From positions 1 to 64,000 of the forward strand of contig JAEELL010000111.1 in assembly GCA_016282745.1 (NCBI GenBank): a stretch of DNA of 64,000 bases, read 5' to 3'. The translations under genes were made by a program, and so were the position numbers. This document shows, piece by piece, positions 8,792 through 17,414 of the stretch. The stretch comes from Lachnospiraceae bacterium (GTDB taxonomy: Bacteria > Bacillota > Clostridia > Lachnospirales > Lachnospiraceae). Under the pieces are notes generated by a model, which was not told the origin of the DNA, did not search any database, and worked only from the letters and a program-made list of their open reading frames with translations. Each line of letters starts with the position of its first letter. Position 1 is the first letter of the stretch.

Positions 8792-10969
8792 ATGATTAGC
8801 ATTATTGTTACACATAAACAGTGTCTTGCATATTTAGAGGATGCGCTTTGCAGTATAGCAGAGCAGAGTTATAAAGATATTGAAACCATACTTATTTACG
8901 ACGGTGATGAGGATGATCCGACAGAACTTGTGGAGAAGTATAAGGATTCGGCAAAGATTACTATGTACAAGAATGAAGGAACACATGGCGTTGCAGCAGC
9001 CAGAAATCTCGGACTTGATAAAGCTGCAGGCGAATATATTATGTTCCTTGATAATGATGACTATATGTGTGGAGAGTCTCTTCAGGCACTTGTCTCAATG
9101 ATGGATAATGAAACTGACATTGTGTACGGACAGGTCAAAAATACATGGTTCAAGAGAGCTGCATATGTAACAGGACAGGCAGAAGCCTACGAGGGCGAGG
9201 AAGAAATGCTTGCTGAGATAGATTTCAATAATCCGATTGATTACTGTGTCAACAGGTACAAGAGATTCCAGAAGGTTACAGTACTTGGATGCCTGTACAG
9301 AAAGAGTTTGTTTGATGATTATAATATCAGGTTCAACGAAGAACAATATTTCTATGCTGATGTGAGAGTTATGGCGGCTCTGTTCAGTAATGCAAGAAAC
9401 ATAAAAGGAACAGAGGATGCACTCTATGTCAGAAGAAGACATAATGACAAGCAGACTAACCCGTCTCTCAGTCAGGCTACATTATATGAGACTATGCCAA
9501 GTCTGTTCAGTGCATATCCGGATGCTTTGAGCGTTGCCACTAAAGCGGAGATAAAAGATTATCTTCAGTATCTTCTTGGAAGATTTATTACATTGGAATT
9601 TCCAAAGAGATACAAGTGGGGTGAAGAACCTGAATGGAAAAATGAATTTTTTGACAAACTTGTGGAAATGGCAAAGACAATCAATCCAAAGGCTTTACTT
9701 GGAAGAGGACTAAAGCTTAGAGACAGAAGATATATCAAGGCATTTGGAAAAGGAAACAGAAAGAAACTGGAGAGAATGCAGAAGTCATTACTTGCCAGAA
9801 GAAAGTTTGAGACAATCATTTTCGACAAGAGAAAGTTATATAAGACCATAACTATTTATGTGTTCAGCAAATTCTCCCTGAAGGAGAATTGGATTGTGTT
9901 TGAGAGTTTTATGGGAAGAAACTGTTCAGGGCAGCCAAAGTATATTTACGAGTATATGCAGAAGGAATTCGGCGACAAATATACTTACATCTGGCTCAAG
10001 GACAGAAAAGGAATAAAGATAAAAGGCAAACACAAATCATGTAAGAGATGGAGCCTTAAGTACTTCTATTATATGAACAGAAGTAAATACTGGGTTACCA
10101 ATATGAGACAGCCGTTGTCTGTGCCAAGACGTGATGAGACGATATGTCTTTCAACCTGGCATGGAACACCACTTAAGAAGCTTGTGTTTGATATGGATGA
10201 TATTCATTCAGCAAATCCAAAATACAAAGAAGTCGTCTACAAACAGACAAGAGGATGGGATTATCTTATATCGGACAATCCGTTTTCAACTGAGGTATTC
10301 CAGAGTTGTTTCCAGTTTGAAAAGGAAAAGATTCTGGAATCAGGATATCCGGCAAACGATCCATTGTATGCACCTGATTTGGAAGAGAGAGCAGCAAAGA
10401 TCAAAGAGAAGCTTGGTATTCCAAAAGATAAAAAGCTTATTCTCTACGCTCCGACATGGAGAGATGATGAGATGTACGAGGCGGGCGAATACAAGTTCAG
10501 TCTTGCACTTGATATTGACAGATTGAAGAAAGAATTTGGAGATGAGTACATTCTGCTTCTCAGACTGCACTATCTTGTAGTAGACAGACTTGACATGTCT
10601 TCTTTTGGAGATTTTACAAAGGATGTATGTAATTACGACGATATCACTGAGTTATATATGATATCAGACATGCTCATTACAGATTACTCGTCAGTATTTT
10701 TCGACTATGCAAATCTTAAGAGACCAATCCTCTTCTTCATGTATGATTTGGAGAAGTACAGAGATGTCCTCAGAGGATTTTATCTTGATATTGATAAAGA
10801 CTTGCCGGGACCAATTTTCAGAACAAATGATGAATTGGTTGACGCAATAAAGAATATAGATAATATTGTTGCAGATAATAAAGAGCGATATAATCAGTTT
10901 TATGACAGATTCTGTTGTGTGGATGACGGATTTGCAGCAAAGAGAGTTGTGGAGAAAGTATTTAAATGA
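8792..10969 (+). CDS. GT2 glycosyltransferase fused to CDP-glycerol glycerophosphotransferase (copy A)
   Basis: A 725-residue two-domain enzyme. The N-terminal half (about 1-330) is GT2 with ISIIVTHK, AAARNLG and the DNDD metal motif. The C-terminal half (about 350-725) is a glycerophosphotransferase with STWHGTPLKKL, GYPANDPLY, YAPTWRDDE and LITDYSSVFFDYA. ATG 8792 is the start, with AGGAG ten bases upstream; TTG 8783 is too close to the site. It overlaps the next gene by four bases (ATGA), indicating coupling. It is a close paralogue of the following gene, and the pair look like a duplication that has diverged mainly in the GT2 half. It could polymerise a sugar-glycerol-phosphate repeat. 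Confidence 0.88.
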   Translation: MISIIVTHKQCLAYLEDALCSIAEQSYKDIETILIYDGDEDDPTELVEKYKDSAKITMYKNEGTHGVAAARNLGLDKAAGEYIMFLDNDDYMCGESLQALVSMMDNETDIVYGQVKNTWFKRAAYVTGQAEAYEGEEEMLAEIDFNNPIDYCVNRYKRFQKVTVLGCLYRKSLFDDYNIRFNEEQYFYADVRVMAALFSNARNIKGTEDALYVRRRHNDKQTNPSLSQATLYETMPSLFSAYPDALSVATKAEIKDYLQYLLGRFITLEFPKRYKWGEEPEWKNEFFDKLVEMAKTINPKALLGRGLKLRDRRYIKAFGKGNRKKLERMQKSLLARRKFETIIFDKRKLYKTITIYVFSKFSLKENWIVFESFMGRNCSGQPKYIYEYMQKEFGDKYTYIWLKDRKGIKIKGKHKSCKRWSLKYFYYMNRSKYWVTNMRQPLSVPRRDETICLSTWHGTPLKKLVFDMDDIHSANPKYKEVVYKQTRGWDYLISDNPFSTEVFQSCFQFEKEKILESGYPANDPLYAPDLEERAAKIKEKLGIPKDKKLILYAPTWRDDEMYEAGEYKFSLALDIDRLKKEFGDEYILLLRLHYLVVDRLDMSSFGDFTKDVCNYDDITELYMISDMLITDYSSVFFDYANLKRPILFFMYDLEKYRDVLRGFYLDIDKDLPGPIFRTNDELVDAIKNIDNIVADNKERYNQFYDRFCCVDDGFAAKRVVEKVFK

Positions 10970-13191
10970 TAAGTATTATAGTTCCCTATCACAAGGGAAG
11001 AGCATTTTTGGAAGACTGTCTTGGCAGTATAGCAGCTCAGGAGTACAAAGATATTGAAACAGTACTGGTATTTGACAGATGTGCCATGGATAATGAAAAG
11101 GACTATGATTTTGAGAGAATCGATGACATTATCGAAGCATTTGCAGCTCACAACAGACTGGTTATCGTAGAGATGACGGAAAAGACCGGCGTTGCCGCTG
11201 CAAGAAATGCAGGGTTGGCAAACGCAAGCGGTGACTATGTGTATTTTTTGGACAGCGATGACTATCTTGTGGAGGATACGCTGAGTAATCTTATGAAGAC
11301 AGCAAAATCTCTGGATGATGTTGTTTATTCGAGAATATTACACACGTGGTTTAAGAGGGCGGCCTTTAATGTTGATCAGCCTGACGCTTCAAGCGGAAGC
11401 GGAGACAGTGAGTTTGATGAAGGCTTAGTTAATGATACAAAACAGGATTTCGGGGACATAATGAAAACTCTTCTGACGGATAAAAATAAGTTAGAGGATA
11501 TTTCTTCCCTTGGGATACTTATAAAGAAGTCTTTTTTGCAGAAGAATGATTTAATGTTTGATGAAGAGCAGAAGTATTATTCCGATGCAAAGTTTGTGGC
11601 GCAGATTCTAAACTGCGTGGAAAGATATTCATCTTCCCGAGACAGTGTTTATGCCAAGAGATTTCACAATGACGAGATAAAATATCCGTCTCTCGATCGA
11701 TTTGACGATCCGGAAAAGATACAGTATTTTGCAAAGGCTTTTCTCTCATGTATTAACACAGGAGAAAAGACAGCTGAACATTTTCAGTACATGGCAGCAG
11801 CTTATTACGTTGGTACCTTTGCAAGAAGGTACTATGATGGAATGCCGGGAGTTGATAAGGAGTTTGATCTTTTATCCAATGTGATATTTAAGGTGGACAA
11901 AAAGGTGCTTAAGAAGTTTGGCGGCAGAGACAGAAAGATTCTTAAAGCTGCTGCAGCAGGCGACGGCAGGACCGCTAAAAAGAACATCAGAATAAAACTC
12001 ATCAAGAGAAAGTTAACTATGATGTTTTCTGAGAAGAAGCACTTGTACAGAACCATTAATCTATATATTTTCAACCGAATGAAAGTTAAGGATAACTGGA
12101 TTTTGTTTGAGAGTTTTGTGGGACGTAACTGTTCCGGACAACCAAAATATATTTACAAATATATGCAGGAACACTATGGAAGTGAATATAAATATATCTG
12201 GGTTGTTAATAACAAGAAGATCAACATAGAAGGCAAGCATAAGAAAGTTAAGAGATTCAGCCTTTTATATTATTATTACATGACCAGATGTAAGTATCAG
12301 GTCAACAACATGAGGCAGCCACTGTCCATACCAAAGAGAGACAACCAGATTTTACTCTCCACATGGCATGGAACACCGCTTAAAAAACTTGTATTTGATA
12401 TGGAGGATGTTCACTCAGCCAACCCAAGATACAAAGACATAGTGTACAGACAAACGAGAAAATGGGATTTCCTATTATCGGATAATCCGTTTTCAACGGA
12501 AGTTTTTCAGAGTTGCTTCAGATTTGATAAGAATAAGATTCTCGAGTACGGATATCCCGCAAACGACCCGATGTATGCAGAGGACAGGGATGTTTTGGCA
12601 ATTGAGATAAAAAAGAAGCTTGGAATACCAAAGGACAAAAAAGTAATTCTGTACGCACCGACATGGCGTGATGACAGTTACTATGGAGCCGGAGAGTACA
12701 AATTTGAACTGGCTTTAGATATTAACAGATTAAAAAAAGAGGTGGGAGACGAGTATGTTCTTCTACTCAGAATGCATTACTGGATAGTGGACAGTTTGGA
12801 TTTGACACAATTTGGAGATTTTGTTTATGATGGAAGCAGTTATGATGACATAACGGAGCTGTATCTCATTTCCGATATATGCATAACAGATTACTCATCG
12901 GTATTCTTTGATTATGCAAATCTTCGCAGACCGATATTATTCTTTATGTATGACTTGGAAAAATACAGAGATGTATTACGCGGGTTCTATCTTGATATCG
13001 AAAAAGATTTGCCGGGACCAATATTTCAGACAAATGATGAACTGATTAATGCGGTTAAGCGAATCAGGAAAGTGACTTCAGATTACAGTGACAAATATAA
13101 TAGATTCTATAGAAGATTCTGCTGCGTTGATGACGGTCATGCGGCAGAGAGAGTTGTAAATAAGATGCTTGAAGAAGGGAAACGGAGGTAA
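10966..13191 (+). CDS. GT2 glycosyltransferase fused to CDP-glycerol glycerophosphotransferase (copy B)
   Basis: A 741-residue paralogue of the preceding gene with the same order: a GT2 domain (ISIIVPYHKGR, AAARNAG, FLDSDDYL) followed by a glycerophosphotransferase domain (STWHGTPLKKL, GYPANDPMY, YAPTWRDD, CITDYSSVFFDYA). The C-terminal domains of copies A and B are nearly superimposable, while the GT2 halves differ more and copy B has a Ser/Gly/Asp-rich insert near residue 145. This fits the same glycerophosphate acceptor reaction with different sugars. The start codon overlaps the stop of copy A. The next gene follows within 6 bp, so transcription may continue into the XpaC/TelA operon. Confidence 0.88.
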   Translation: MISIIVPYHKGRAFLEDCLGSIAAQEYKDIETVLVFDRCAMDNEKDYDFERIDDIIEAFAAHNRLVIVEMTEKTGVAAARNAGLANASGDYVYFLDSDDYLVEDTLSNLMKTAKSLDDVVYSRILHTWFKRAAFNVDQPDASSGSGDSEFDEGLVNDTKQDFGDIMKTLLTDKNKLEDISSLGILIKKSFLQKNDLMFDEEQKYYSDAKFVAQILNCVERYSSSRDSVYAKRFHNDEIKYPSLDRFDDPEKIQYFAKAFLSCINTGEKTAEHFQYMAAAYYVGTFARRYYDGMPGVDKEFDLLSNVIFKVDKKVLKKFGGRDRKILKAAAAGDGRTAKKNIRIKLIKRKLTMMFSEKKHLYRTINLYIFNRMKVKDNWILFESFVGRNCSGQPKYIYKYMQEHYGSEYKYIWVVNNKKINIEGKHKKVKRFSLLYYYYMTRCKYQVNNMRQPLSIPKRDNQILLSTWHGTPLKKLVFDMEDVHSANPRYKDIVYRQTRKWDFLLSDNPFSTEVFQSCFRFDKNKILEYGYPANDPMYAEDRDVLAIEIKKKLGIPKDKKVILYAPTWRDDSYYGAGEYKFELALDINRLKKEVGDEYVLLLRMHYWIVDSLDLTQFGDFVYDGSSYDDITELYLISDICITDYSSVFFDYANLRRPILFFMYDLEKYRDVLRGFYLDIEKDLPGPIFQTNDELINAVKRIRKVTSDYSDKYNRFYRRFCCVDDGHAAERVVNKMLEEGKRR

Positions 13192-13197
13192 GTGTTT

Positions 13198-13926
13198 ATG
13201 AATATAGTTAAATACCTTAAGCTGGCAGGCTTGAATCTTGCTGTAGTTTTTACTGCTGTCATATGCTATTCTCCGGGATTATTAAATCTAAGACCTTCTG
13301 ATCCGGGAGTTATAAGACCCGGAATGTCAATATTTATGGCACTGGTTCTTTTGTTTGCGTTTTTTTATGGCAATCACGAATTGTTGTCAGATCCAAAGCG
13401 CACAAGAGTTTCAACAGATACTGTTGATGACATGAAGAAAGCAGGTATGGTTCTCAAATCATATTTTACAAGCAGACCTCTTGGAGACACAGCAAGAACT
13501 GCAAGTGAGCAGCTTAGACGAATGGATAATCTTTTTGCAAACACAGAAAATATTATCGGAGAAAAATTCCAAAAGGGAAGTCTGAGTTGGGGAAAATATG
13601 ATGCAATCGTAAGGTCCGCTGAAAAATCAGCAGTCAGCAACGTAGTTGCCATGGCAAACAGAATGCAGATTTTTGCTGATCGTGAGTATGAGAAACTGTT
13701 GAGATATAAAGAGGATGATATTCCTGATGACATTCAGGAAAAGCAGCTTCAGCTCTACGAAGACAATCTTCAAAAGATAAAAGAGGCAATTGCCCTCAAT
13801 GAAGAACTTCTTTTGAAGATAGAGACATTAATGTTTGAGTTATCTACAGAAAAGGATAATGAAGAACATGATGAGATTCTGGAAGAAATCGAGAAACTCA
13901 CAAAAGAAGTAAAATTATACAGTTAA
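13198..13926 (+). CDS. XpaC-like membrane protein of the TelA operon
   Basis: A 242-residue protein starting at ATG 13198, eight bases after GGAGGT (GTG 13192 is too close). Two hydrophobic segments lie at about 8-26 and 44-60, then a soluble, strongly charged helical region ends in a Glu/Lys coiled coil. The layout and its place two genes before telA resemble XpaC, which precedes a TelA homologue in Bacillus. I base the family call on architecture and context rather than on a decisive motif. A role in envelope stress is inferred from the neighbours. It immediately follows the glycerophosphotransferase genes, so it may be cotranscribed with them. Confidence 0.5.
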   Translation: MNIVKYLKLAGLNLAVVFTAVICYSPGLLNLRPSDPGVIRPGMSIFMALVLLFAFFYGNHELLSDPKRTRVSTDTVDDMKKAGMVLKSYFTSRPLGDTARTASEQLRRMDNLFANTENIIGEKFQKGSLSWGKYDAIVRSAEKSAVSNVVAMANRMQIFADREYEKLLRYKEDDIPDDIQEKQLQLYEDNLQKIKEAIALNEELLLKIETLMFELSTEKDNEEHDEILEEIEKLTKEVKLYS

Positions 13927-14057
13927 TTATTTCGAGACATCGTGCAAGGTTCAAATCTGTTTGTAATACCGGAACTATAGAAATAAACCGGTCACACAGG
14001 GAACTTGCTGCTATGAGTTTCGGAATTAATAAATAAAAAAGACACACAGGAGGAAGT

Positions 14058-15755
14058 ATGAATATGGGAAGTGAAGGAAAAAAGAACGGTCTGATTATTG
14101 GTATTTTTGCAATAGTTGCCGTGTTAGTTTTCGGGGGAATTTATATTACACGTAATATAGGAAAATCTCAGAAGGCTATTTCATCAGAGGATGCGAAAAA
14201 AACAATTATCAAAATGACAAAAAAAGTAGACCCAAAGAAGGGTAAAACTTATAAATCTTCTATCGAATATGAAGAAGAGGATAGTGTTGCAAATGAATTA
14301 CCTGATATAAATACATGTGAAGTTACAGTGCCTGCTACAACAGACTTGTATGCGGAAATTTTCTGTTCACCTGAAAAGGCAGGTACAGGTACAGACGGAT
14401 GGCTGTGCGATATGGCCAATGAATTCAACAGTCAGGGTGTAGAAATTAACGGACAAAAAGTCAGCGTACAGATCAGAAATGTCAGCAGCGGACAGGCAAA
14501 GGATTATATTGCCAGCGGAAAAGCAGTTGCAGACGGATTCTCTCCATCAGCATCAATGTGGGTATCTATTTTGAATGCAGAAGGTGTTGAGACAGAGTAT
14601 GCAGCAGACTGTCTTGTTAGTAACGTTGCAGGAATCGTAATTAAAAACAATAAGTACAAAAAACTTGTTGATGAGTACGGTACGATAGACATGAAAACTA
14701 TTACAGAAGCTACAGAAGAAGGAAAGATGAGTATGGGATACACTAACCCATTTACAAGTACTTCAGGACTTAACTTCTTAGCTTGTACACTTCAGAGATA
14801 TGATTATGAAAATCCATTGTCTGATACAGCAATGGAGGGATTTAAGAAATTTCAGAACAATGTTCCTTTTGTTGCTTTGACAACTATCCAGATGAGAAAG
14901 GCTGCAAATAAAGGTACTTTGGACGGATTTATTATGGAATACCAGTCTTATATCAAAGATCCTGCATTGGAGAAGAATTATAAGTTTGTTCCATACGGAT
15001 ATATTCATAACAACCCACTTGCTATTATTTCATCAACATCTGAGGACAAAAAAGAGATATTGAAGCAGTTTGGACAGTTTTGTACTTCAGAAAAGGCACA
15101 GAAGAGAGCAAAGGATGCAGGATTCAATTCAATGAAAGACTACAAGTGTGAGTACAATGAACTTGATGGTGAGGCACTTAAATCTATGCAGGATTTGTAC
15201 AAGAACAACAAAGACGGAGAAAATGCCATCGTCGCAGTATTTGTTGCAGATACATCAGGAAGTATGGGCGGAGAACCATTGGCTTCACTTAAAAACTCAT
15301 TGATAAATTCAATGAAATATATTAACAGCTCAAACTATATCGGATTGGTATCTTACAGTACTGATGTTACAGTTGAGGTTCCGATTGCAGAGTTCGATTT
15401 GAATCAGCAGAGTCTGTTTAAAGGATCTGTAGAACATTTCACAGAAGGTGGCGGAACAGCAACTTTTGATGCGATAGTTGTTGGTCTTGATATGATCAGA
15501 GAGCAGCTAGAGACAACACCTGACGCAAAACCATTATTATTTGTATTGAGTGATGGCGATTCAAATATCGGATATGATTTAAGAGAAATCAAGAGTGTTG
15601 TTCAGGGGCTTAGTGTTCCAATCTATACAATCGGATACAATGCAAATCTTGATGCATTGCAGCAGATTAGTGATATTAATGAAGCAGCAAGTATTAATGC
15701 CGATACTGAAGATATCATCTATCAGTTAAAGACGTTATTTAATGCATCGCTCTAA
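14058..15755 (+). CDS. Membrane-anchored solute-binding protein fused to a VWA domain
   Basis: A 565-residue protein with an N-terminal membrane anchor (about residues 12-32) and no lipobox cysteine. The segment from about 90 to 360 resembles an extracellular ABC-type solute-binding fold (TTDLYAEIF, GYTNPFTSTSGLNF, GYIHNNPLAIIS). The C-terminal part is a von Willebrand A domain whose metal site DTSGSMGG begins near residue 397, with a downstream acidic GDSN motif. Both domains would lie outside the cell. AGGAGG precedes ATG 14058; ATG 14064 is an alternative. It lies between the XpaC-like gene and telA. VWA proteins beside TelA/Ter-type genes are linked to stress and metal-sensing systems; the exact ligand is unknown. 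Confidence 0.8.
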   Translation: MNMGSEGKKNGLIIGIFAIVAVLVFGGIYITRNIGKSQKAISSEDAKKTIIKMTKKVDPKKGKTYKSSIEYEEEDSVANELPDINTCEVTVPATTDLYAEIFCSPEKAGTGTDGWLCDMANEFNSQGVEINGQKVSVQIRNVSSGQAKDYIASGKAVADGFSPSASMWVSILNAEGVETEYAADCLVSNVAGIVIKNNKYKKLVDEYGTIDMKTITEATEEGKMSMGYTNPFTSTSGLNFLACTLQRYDYENPLSDTAMEGFKKFQNNVPFVALTTIQMRKAANKGTLDGFIMEYQSYIKDPALEKNYKFVPYGYIHNNPLAIISSTSEDKKEILKQFGQFCTSEKAQKRAKDAGFNSMKDYKCEYNELDGEALKSMQDLYKNNKDGENAIVAVFVADTSGSMGGEPLASLKNSLINSMKYINSSNYIGLVSYSTDVTVEVPIAEFDLNQQSLFKGSVEHFTEGGGTATFDAIVVGLDMIREQLETTPDAKPLLFVLSDGDSNIGYDLREIKSVVQGLSVPIYTIGYNANLDALQQISDINEAASINADTEDIIYQLKTLFNASL

Positions 15756-15937
15756 AAGATAATTACTATTACAGTTAATTGAAATTGAAAAAAATAATTG
15801 TTATTTCAGTTATTTACGAGTATGATAAATATAACTGAGAAGTAGATGTCCCTCTCCTCTAAACAAAGTGAAGGTGGGGGTATGAAAACATATTAATATC
15901 AGATTAAAAAGAATAAAATACAAGGGAGGATACATGT

Positions 15938-17074
15938 ATGTTAGATTTAAGTTTACCAACAACAGAAGCGGTTAAAGAGGAAATCGCTCAGCAGCTATTA
16001 CCTACACCTGAGGAGAATACTGCAATTGCAACAACAGTAGAACAGCAGACAGCTGAAATTATGTCTGTTGATATAGAATCTATTACTCAGAGAAAAGAAT
16101 ATGCAAGCGCTATGGAAGGTTTTGGTGATGAAATATTAAAACAGTCTTCAAAGAGCAATGCTATCTTAGAAAGAAGAGTAGGACAGCTTGGAATGCAGGG
16201 TGGAGAGACAGGTGAAGTTGCAAAGAGTCTTGAAGACCTTACAATTAAGATGAGAGACCTCGATCCATCAGGAATTGATTTCCTTAAGACAGGAACATTT
16301 GGAAAGTTATTTAATCCTGTAAGAAGATATTTTGAGAAGTTCAAGACAGCAGATGCTGAAATTTCTGAGATTGTTAAGTCATTAGAAAAAGGTAAGAAGA
16401 CTCTTATTAATGACAACACAACTCTTGAGATTGAACAGGATTCAATGAGAGAACTTACAAAGAAGCTCAATCAGAGTATTGAAATGGGACTTCAGTTAGA
16501 TGCAAGCGTTTCAAATGCAGTTGAAAACGCAAAGGTAAGCGGTGAAAATCCGGACAAGATTAAATTTATTGAAGAAGAACTTTTGTACCCTCTTCGTCAG
16601 AGAGTAATGGACTTCCAGCAGTTACTCGCAGTAAATCAGCAGGGTATTGTTGCAATGGAAATGATTCGCAAGAACAACAAAGAGCTTATCCGTTCAGTAG
16701 ACAGAGCAAAACTTGTTACTGTAAATGCACTCAGAACTGCTGTTACAGTAGGTGGAGCTTTATATGATGAGAAAATAGTCCTTGAAAAAGTAACAGCTTT
16801 AAATGACACAACAAACAACATGATTGAAGCGACATCTAAGATGCTCAAAGAGCAGGGAACACAGATTCATAAGCAGGCTGCAGAGTCACAGCTTAATGCA
16901 GAGACATTAAAGCAGGCATTTGCAGATACATTATCAGCATTAGATGAAATCAATACTTACAAGCAGGAAGCACTTCCAAGACTTAAGAGTACAATAGAAG
17001 ATTTCCAGACTATGGTAGTTCAGGGCGAAAAAGAAATCCAAAAACTCGAAAACAGCAGAGATGTATTCAACTAA
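15938..17074 (+). CDS. TelA-family toxic anion resistance protein
   Basis: A 378-residue, almost wholly helical soluble protein of the TelA/YaaN family (PF05816). Members are associated with resistance to tellurite and to cell-wall-active agents, but their biochemical role is unknown. Family traits seen are the long coiled-coil segments, LFNPVRRYFEKF, LYPLRQRVMDFQQLLAVNQQG and the C-terminal stretch around ALDEINTYKQEALPRL. It starts at ATG 15938, eight bases after GGGAGG; a nearby ATG at 15934 is out of frame. It follows the VWA fusion after 182 bp, and that space holds AT-rich inverted repeats and could carry its own promoter. A hairpin follows it. Confidence 0.9.
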   Translation: MLDLSLPTTEAVKEEIAQQLLPTPEENTAIATTVEQQTAEIMSVDIESITQRKEYASAMEGFGDEILKQSSKSNAILERRVGQLGMQGGETGEVAKSLEDLTIKMRDLDPSGIDFLKTGTFGKLFNPVRRYFEKFKTADAEISEIVKSLEKGKKTLINDNTTLEIEQDSMRELTKKLNQSIEMGLQLDASVSNAVENAKVSGENPDKIKFIEEELLYPLRQRVMDFQQLLAVNQQGIVAMEMIRKNNKELIRSVDRAKLVTVNALRTAVTVGGALYDEKIVLEKVTALNDTTNNMIEATSKMLKEQGTQIHKQAAESQLNAETLKQAFADTLSALDEINTYKQEALPRLKSTIEDFQTMVVQGEKEIQKLENSRDVFN

Positions 17075-17125
17075 GATATATTTTTAATATATAATTAATA
17101 TATAATTTAATATATGATTTGTGAG

Positions 17126-17159
17126 CGGAAGAATAGACTAAAGATAGTCTATTCTTCCG
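17126..17159 (+). terminator. Strong hairpin after telA
   Basis: Fourteen perfect pairs (17126-17139 with 17146-17159) enclose a 6-nt loop 52 bp after the telA stop. There is no long T-run, so it may act as a factor-assisted terminator or a 3' stabiliser. Confidence 0.6.
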
Positions 17160-17261
17160 ATTGCTGTTAGGGAGATAAATTATTTGGGATTAAATTCGAA
17201 AAGTGTATTTATCACCTTATAAAGTGTCAAAGAACACAAAAATAACACGTTTTCAACACAT

Positions 17262-17338
17262 TTACAGTAGTATACTGTAATGTGAAACTGATTATCTAAT
17301 GACTGACGCGCATTTCGCAGCAAGAACTCCGAGGCGTT
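17262..17338. promoter_or_regulatory. Dyad and repeat fragment in the 340-bp space before the LRR gene
   Basis: The gene-free stretch 17075-17414 holds the telA hairpin and then a dyad TTACAGTA (17262-17269) / TACTGTAA (17273-17280) overlapping a TATACT -10-like hexamer. It also holds 17302-17338, which begins CTGACGCGCATTTCGCAG and matches 35152-35190 almost base for base. The matched piece appears to be the right end of the larger palindromic element at 35083. An operator role for the dyad is inference. Confidence 0.5.
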
Positions 17339-17414
17339 CAGGAAATCTCAGAGAGGGAAGATCTGAGGACTACAGACGAAAAGTAAGAAAATTAGGAAAT
17401 AATAGGAGGATGTT

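Noticed and set aside
17281..17414. A c-di-GMP or other known riboswitch before the LRR gene
   Set aside because: No known riboswitch core could be matched. The GC-rich stretch is explained by a copy of the dispersed repeat also found at 35152.
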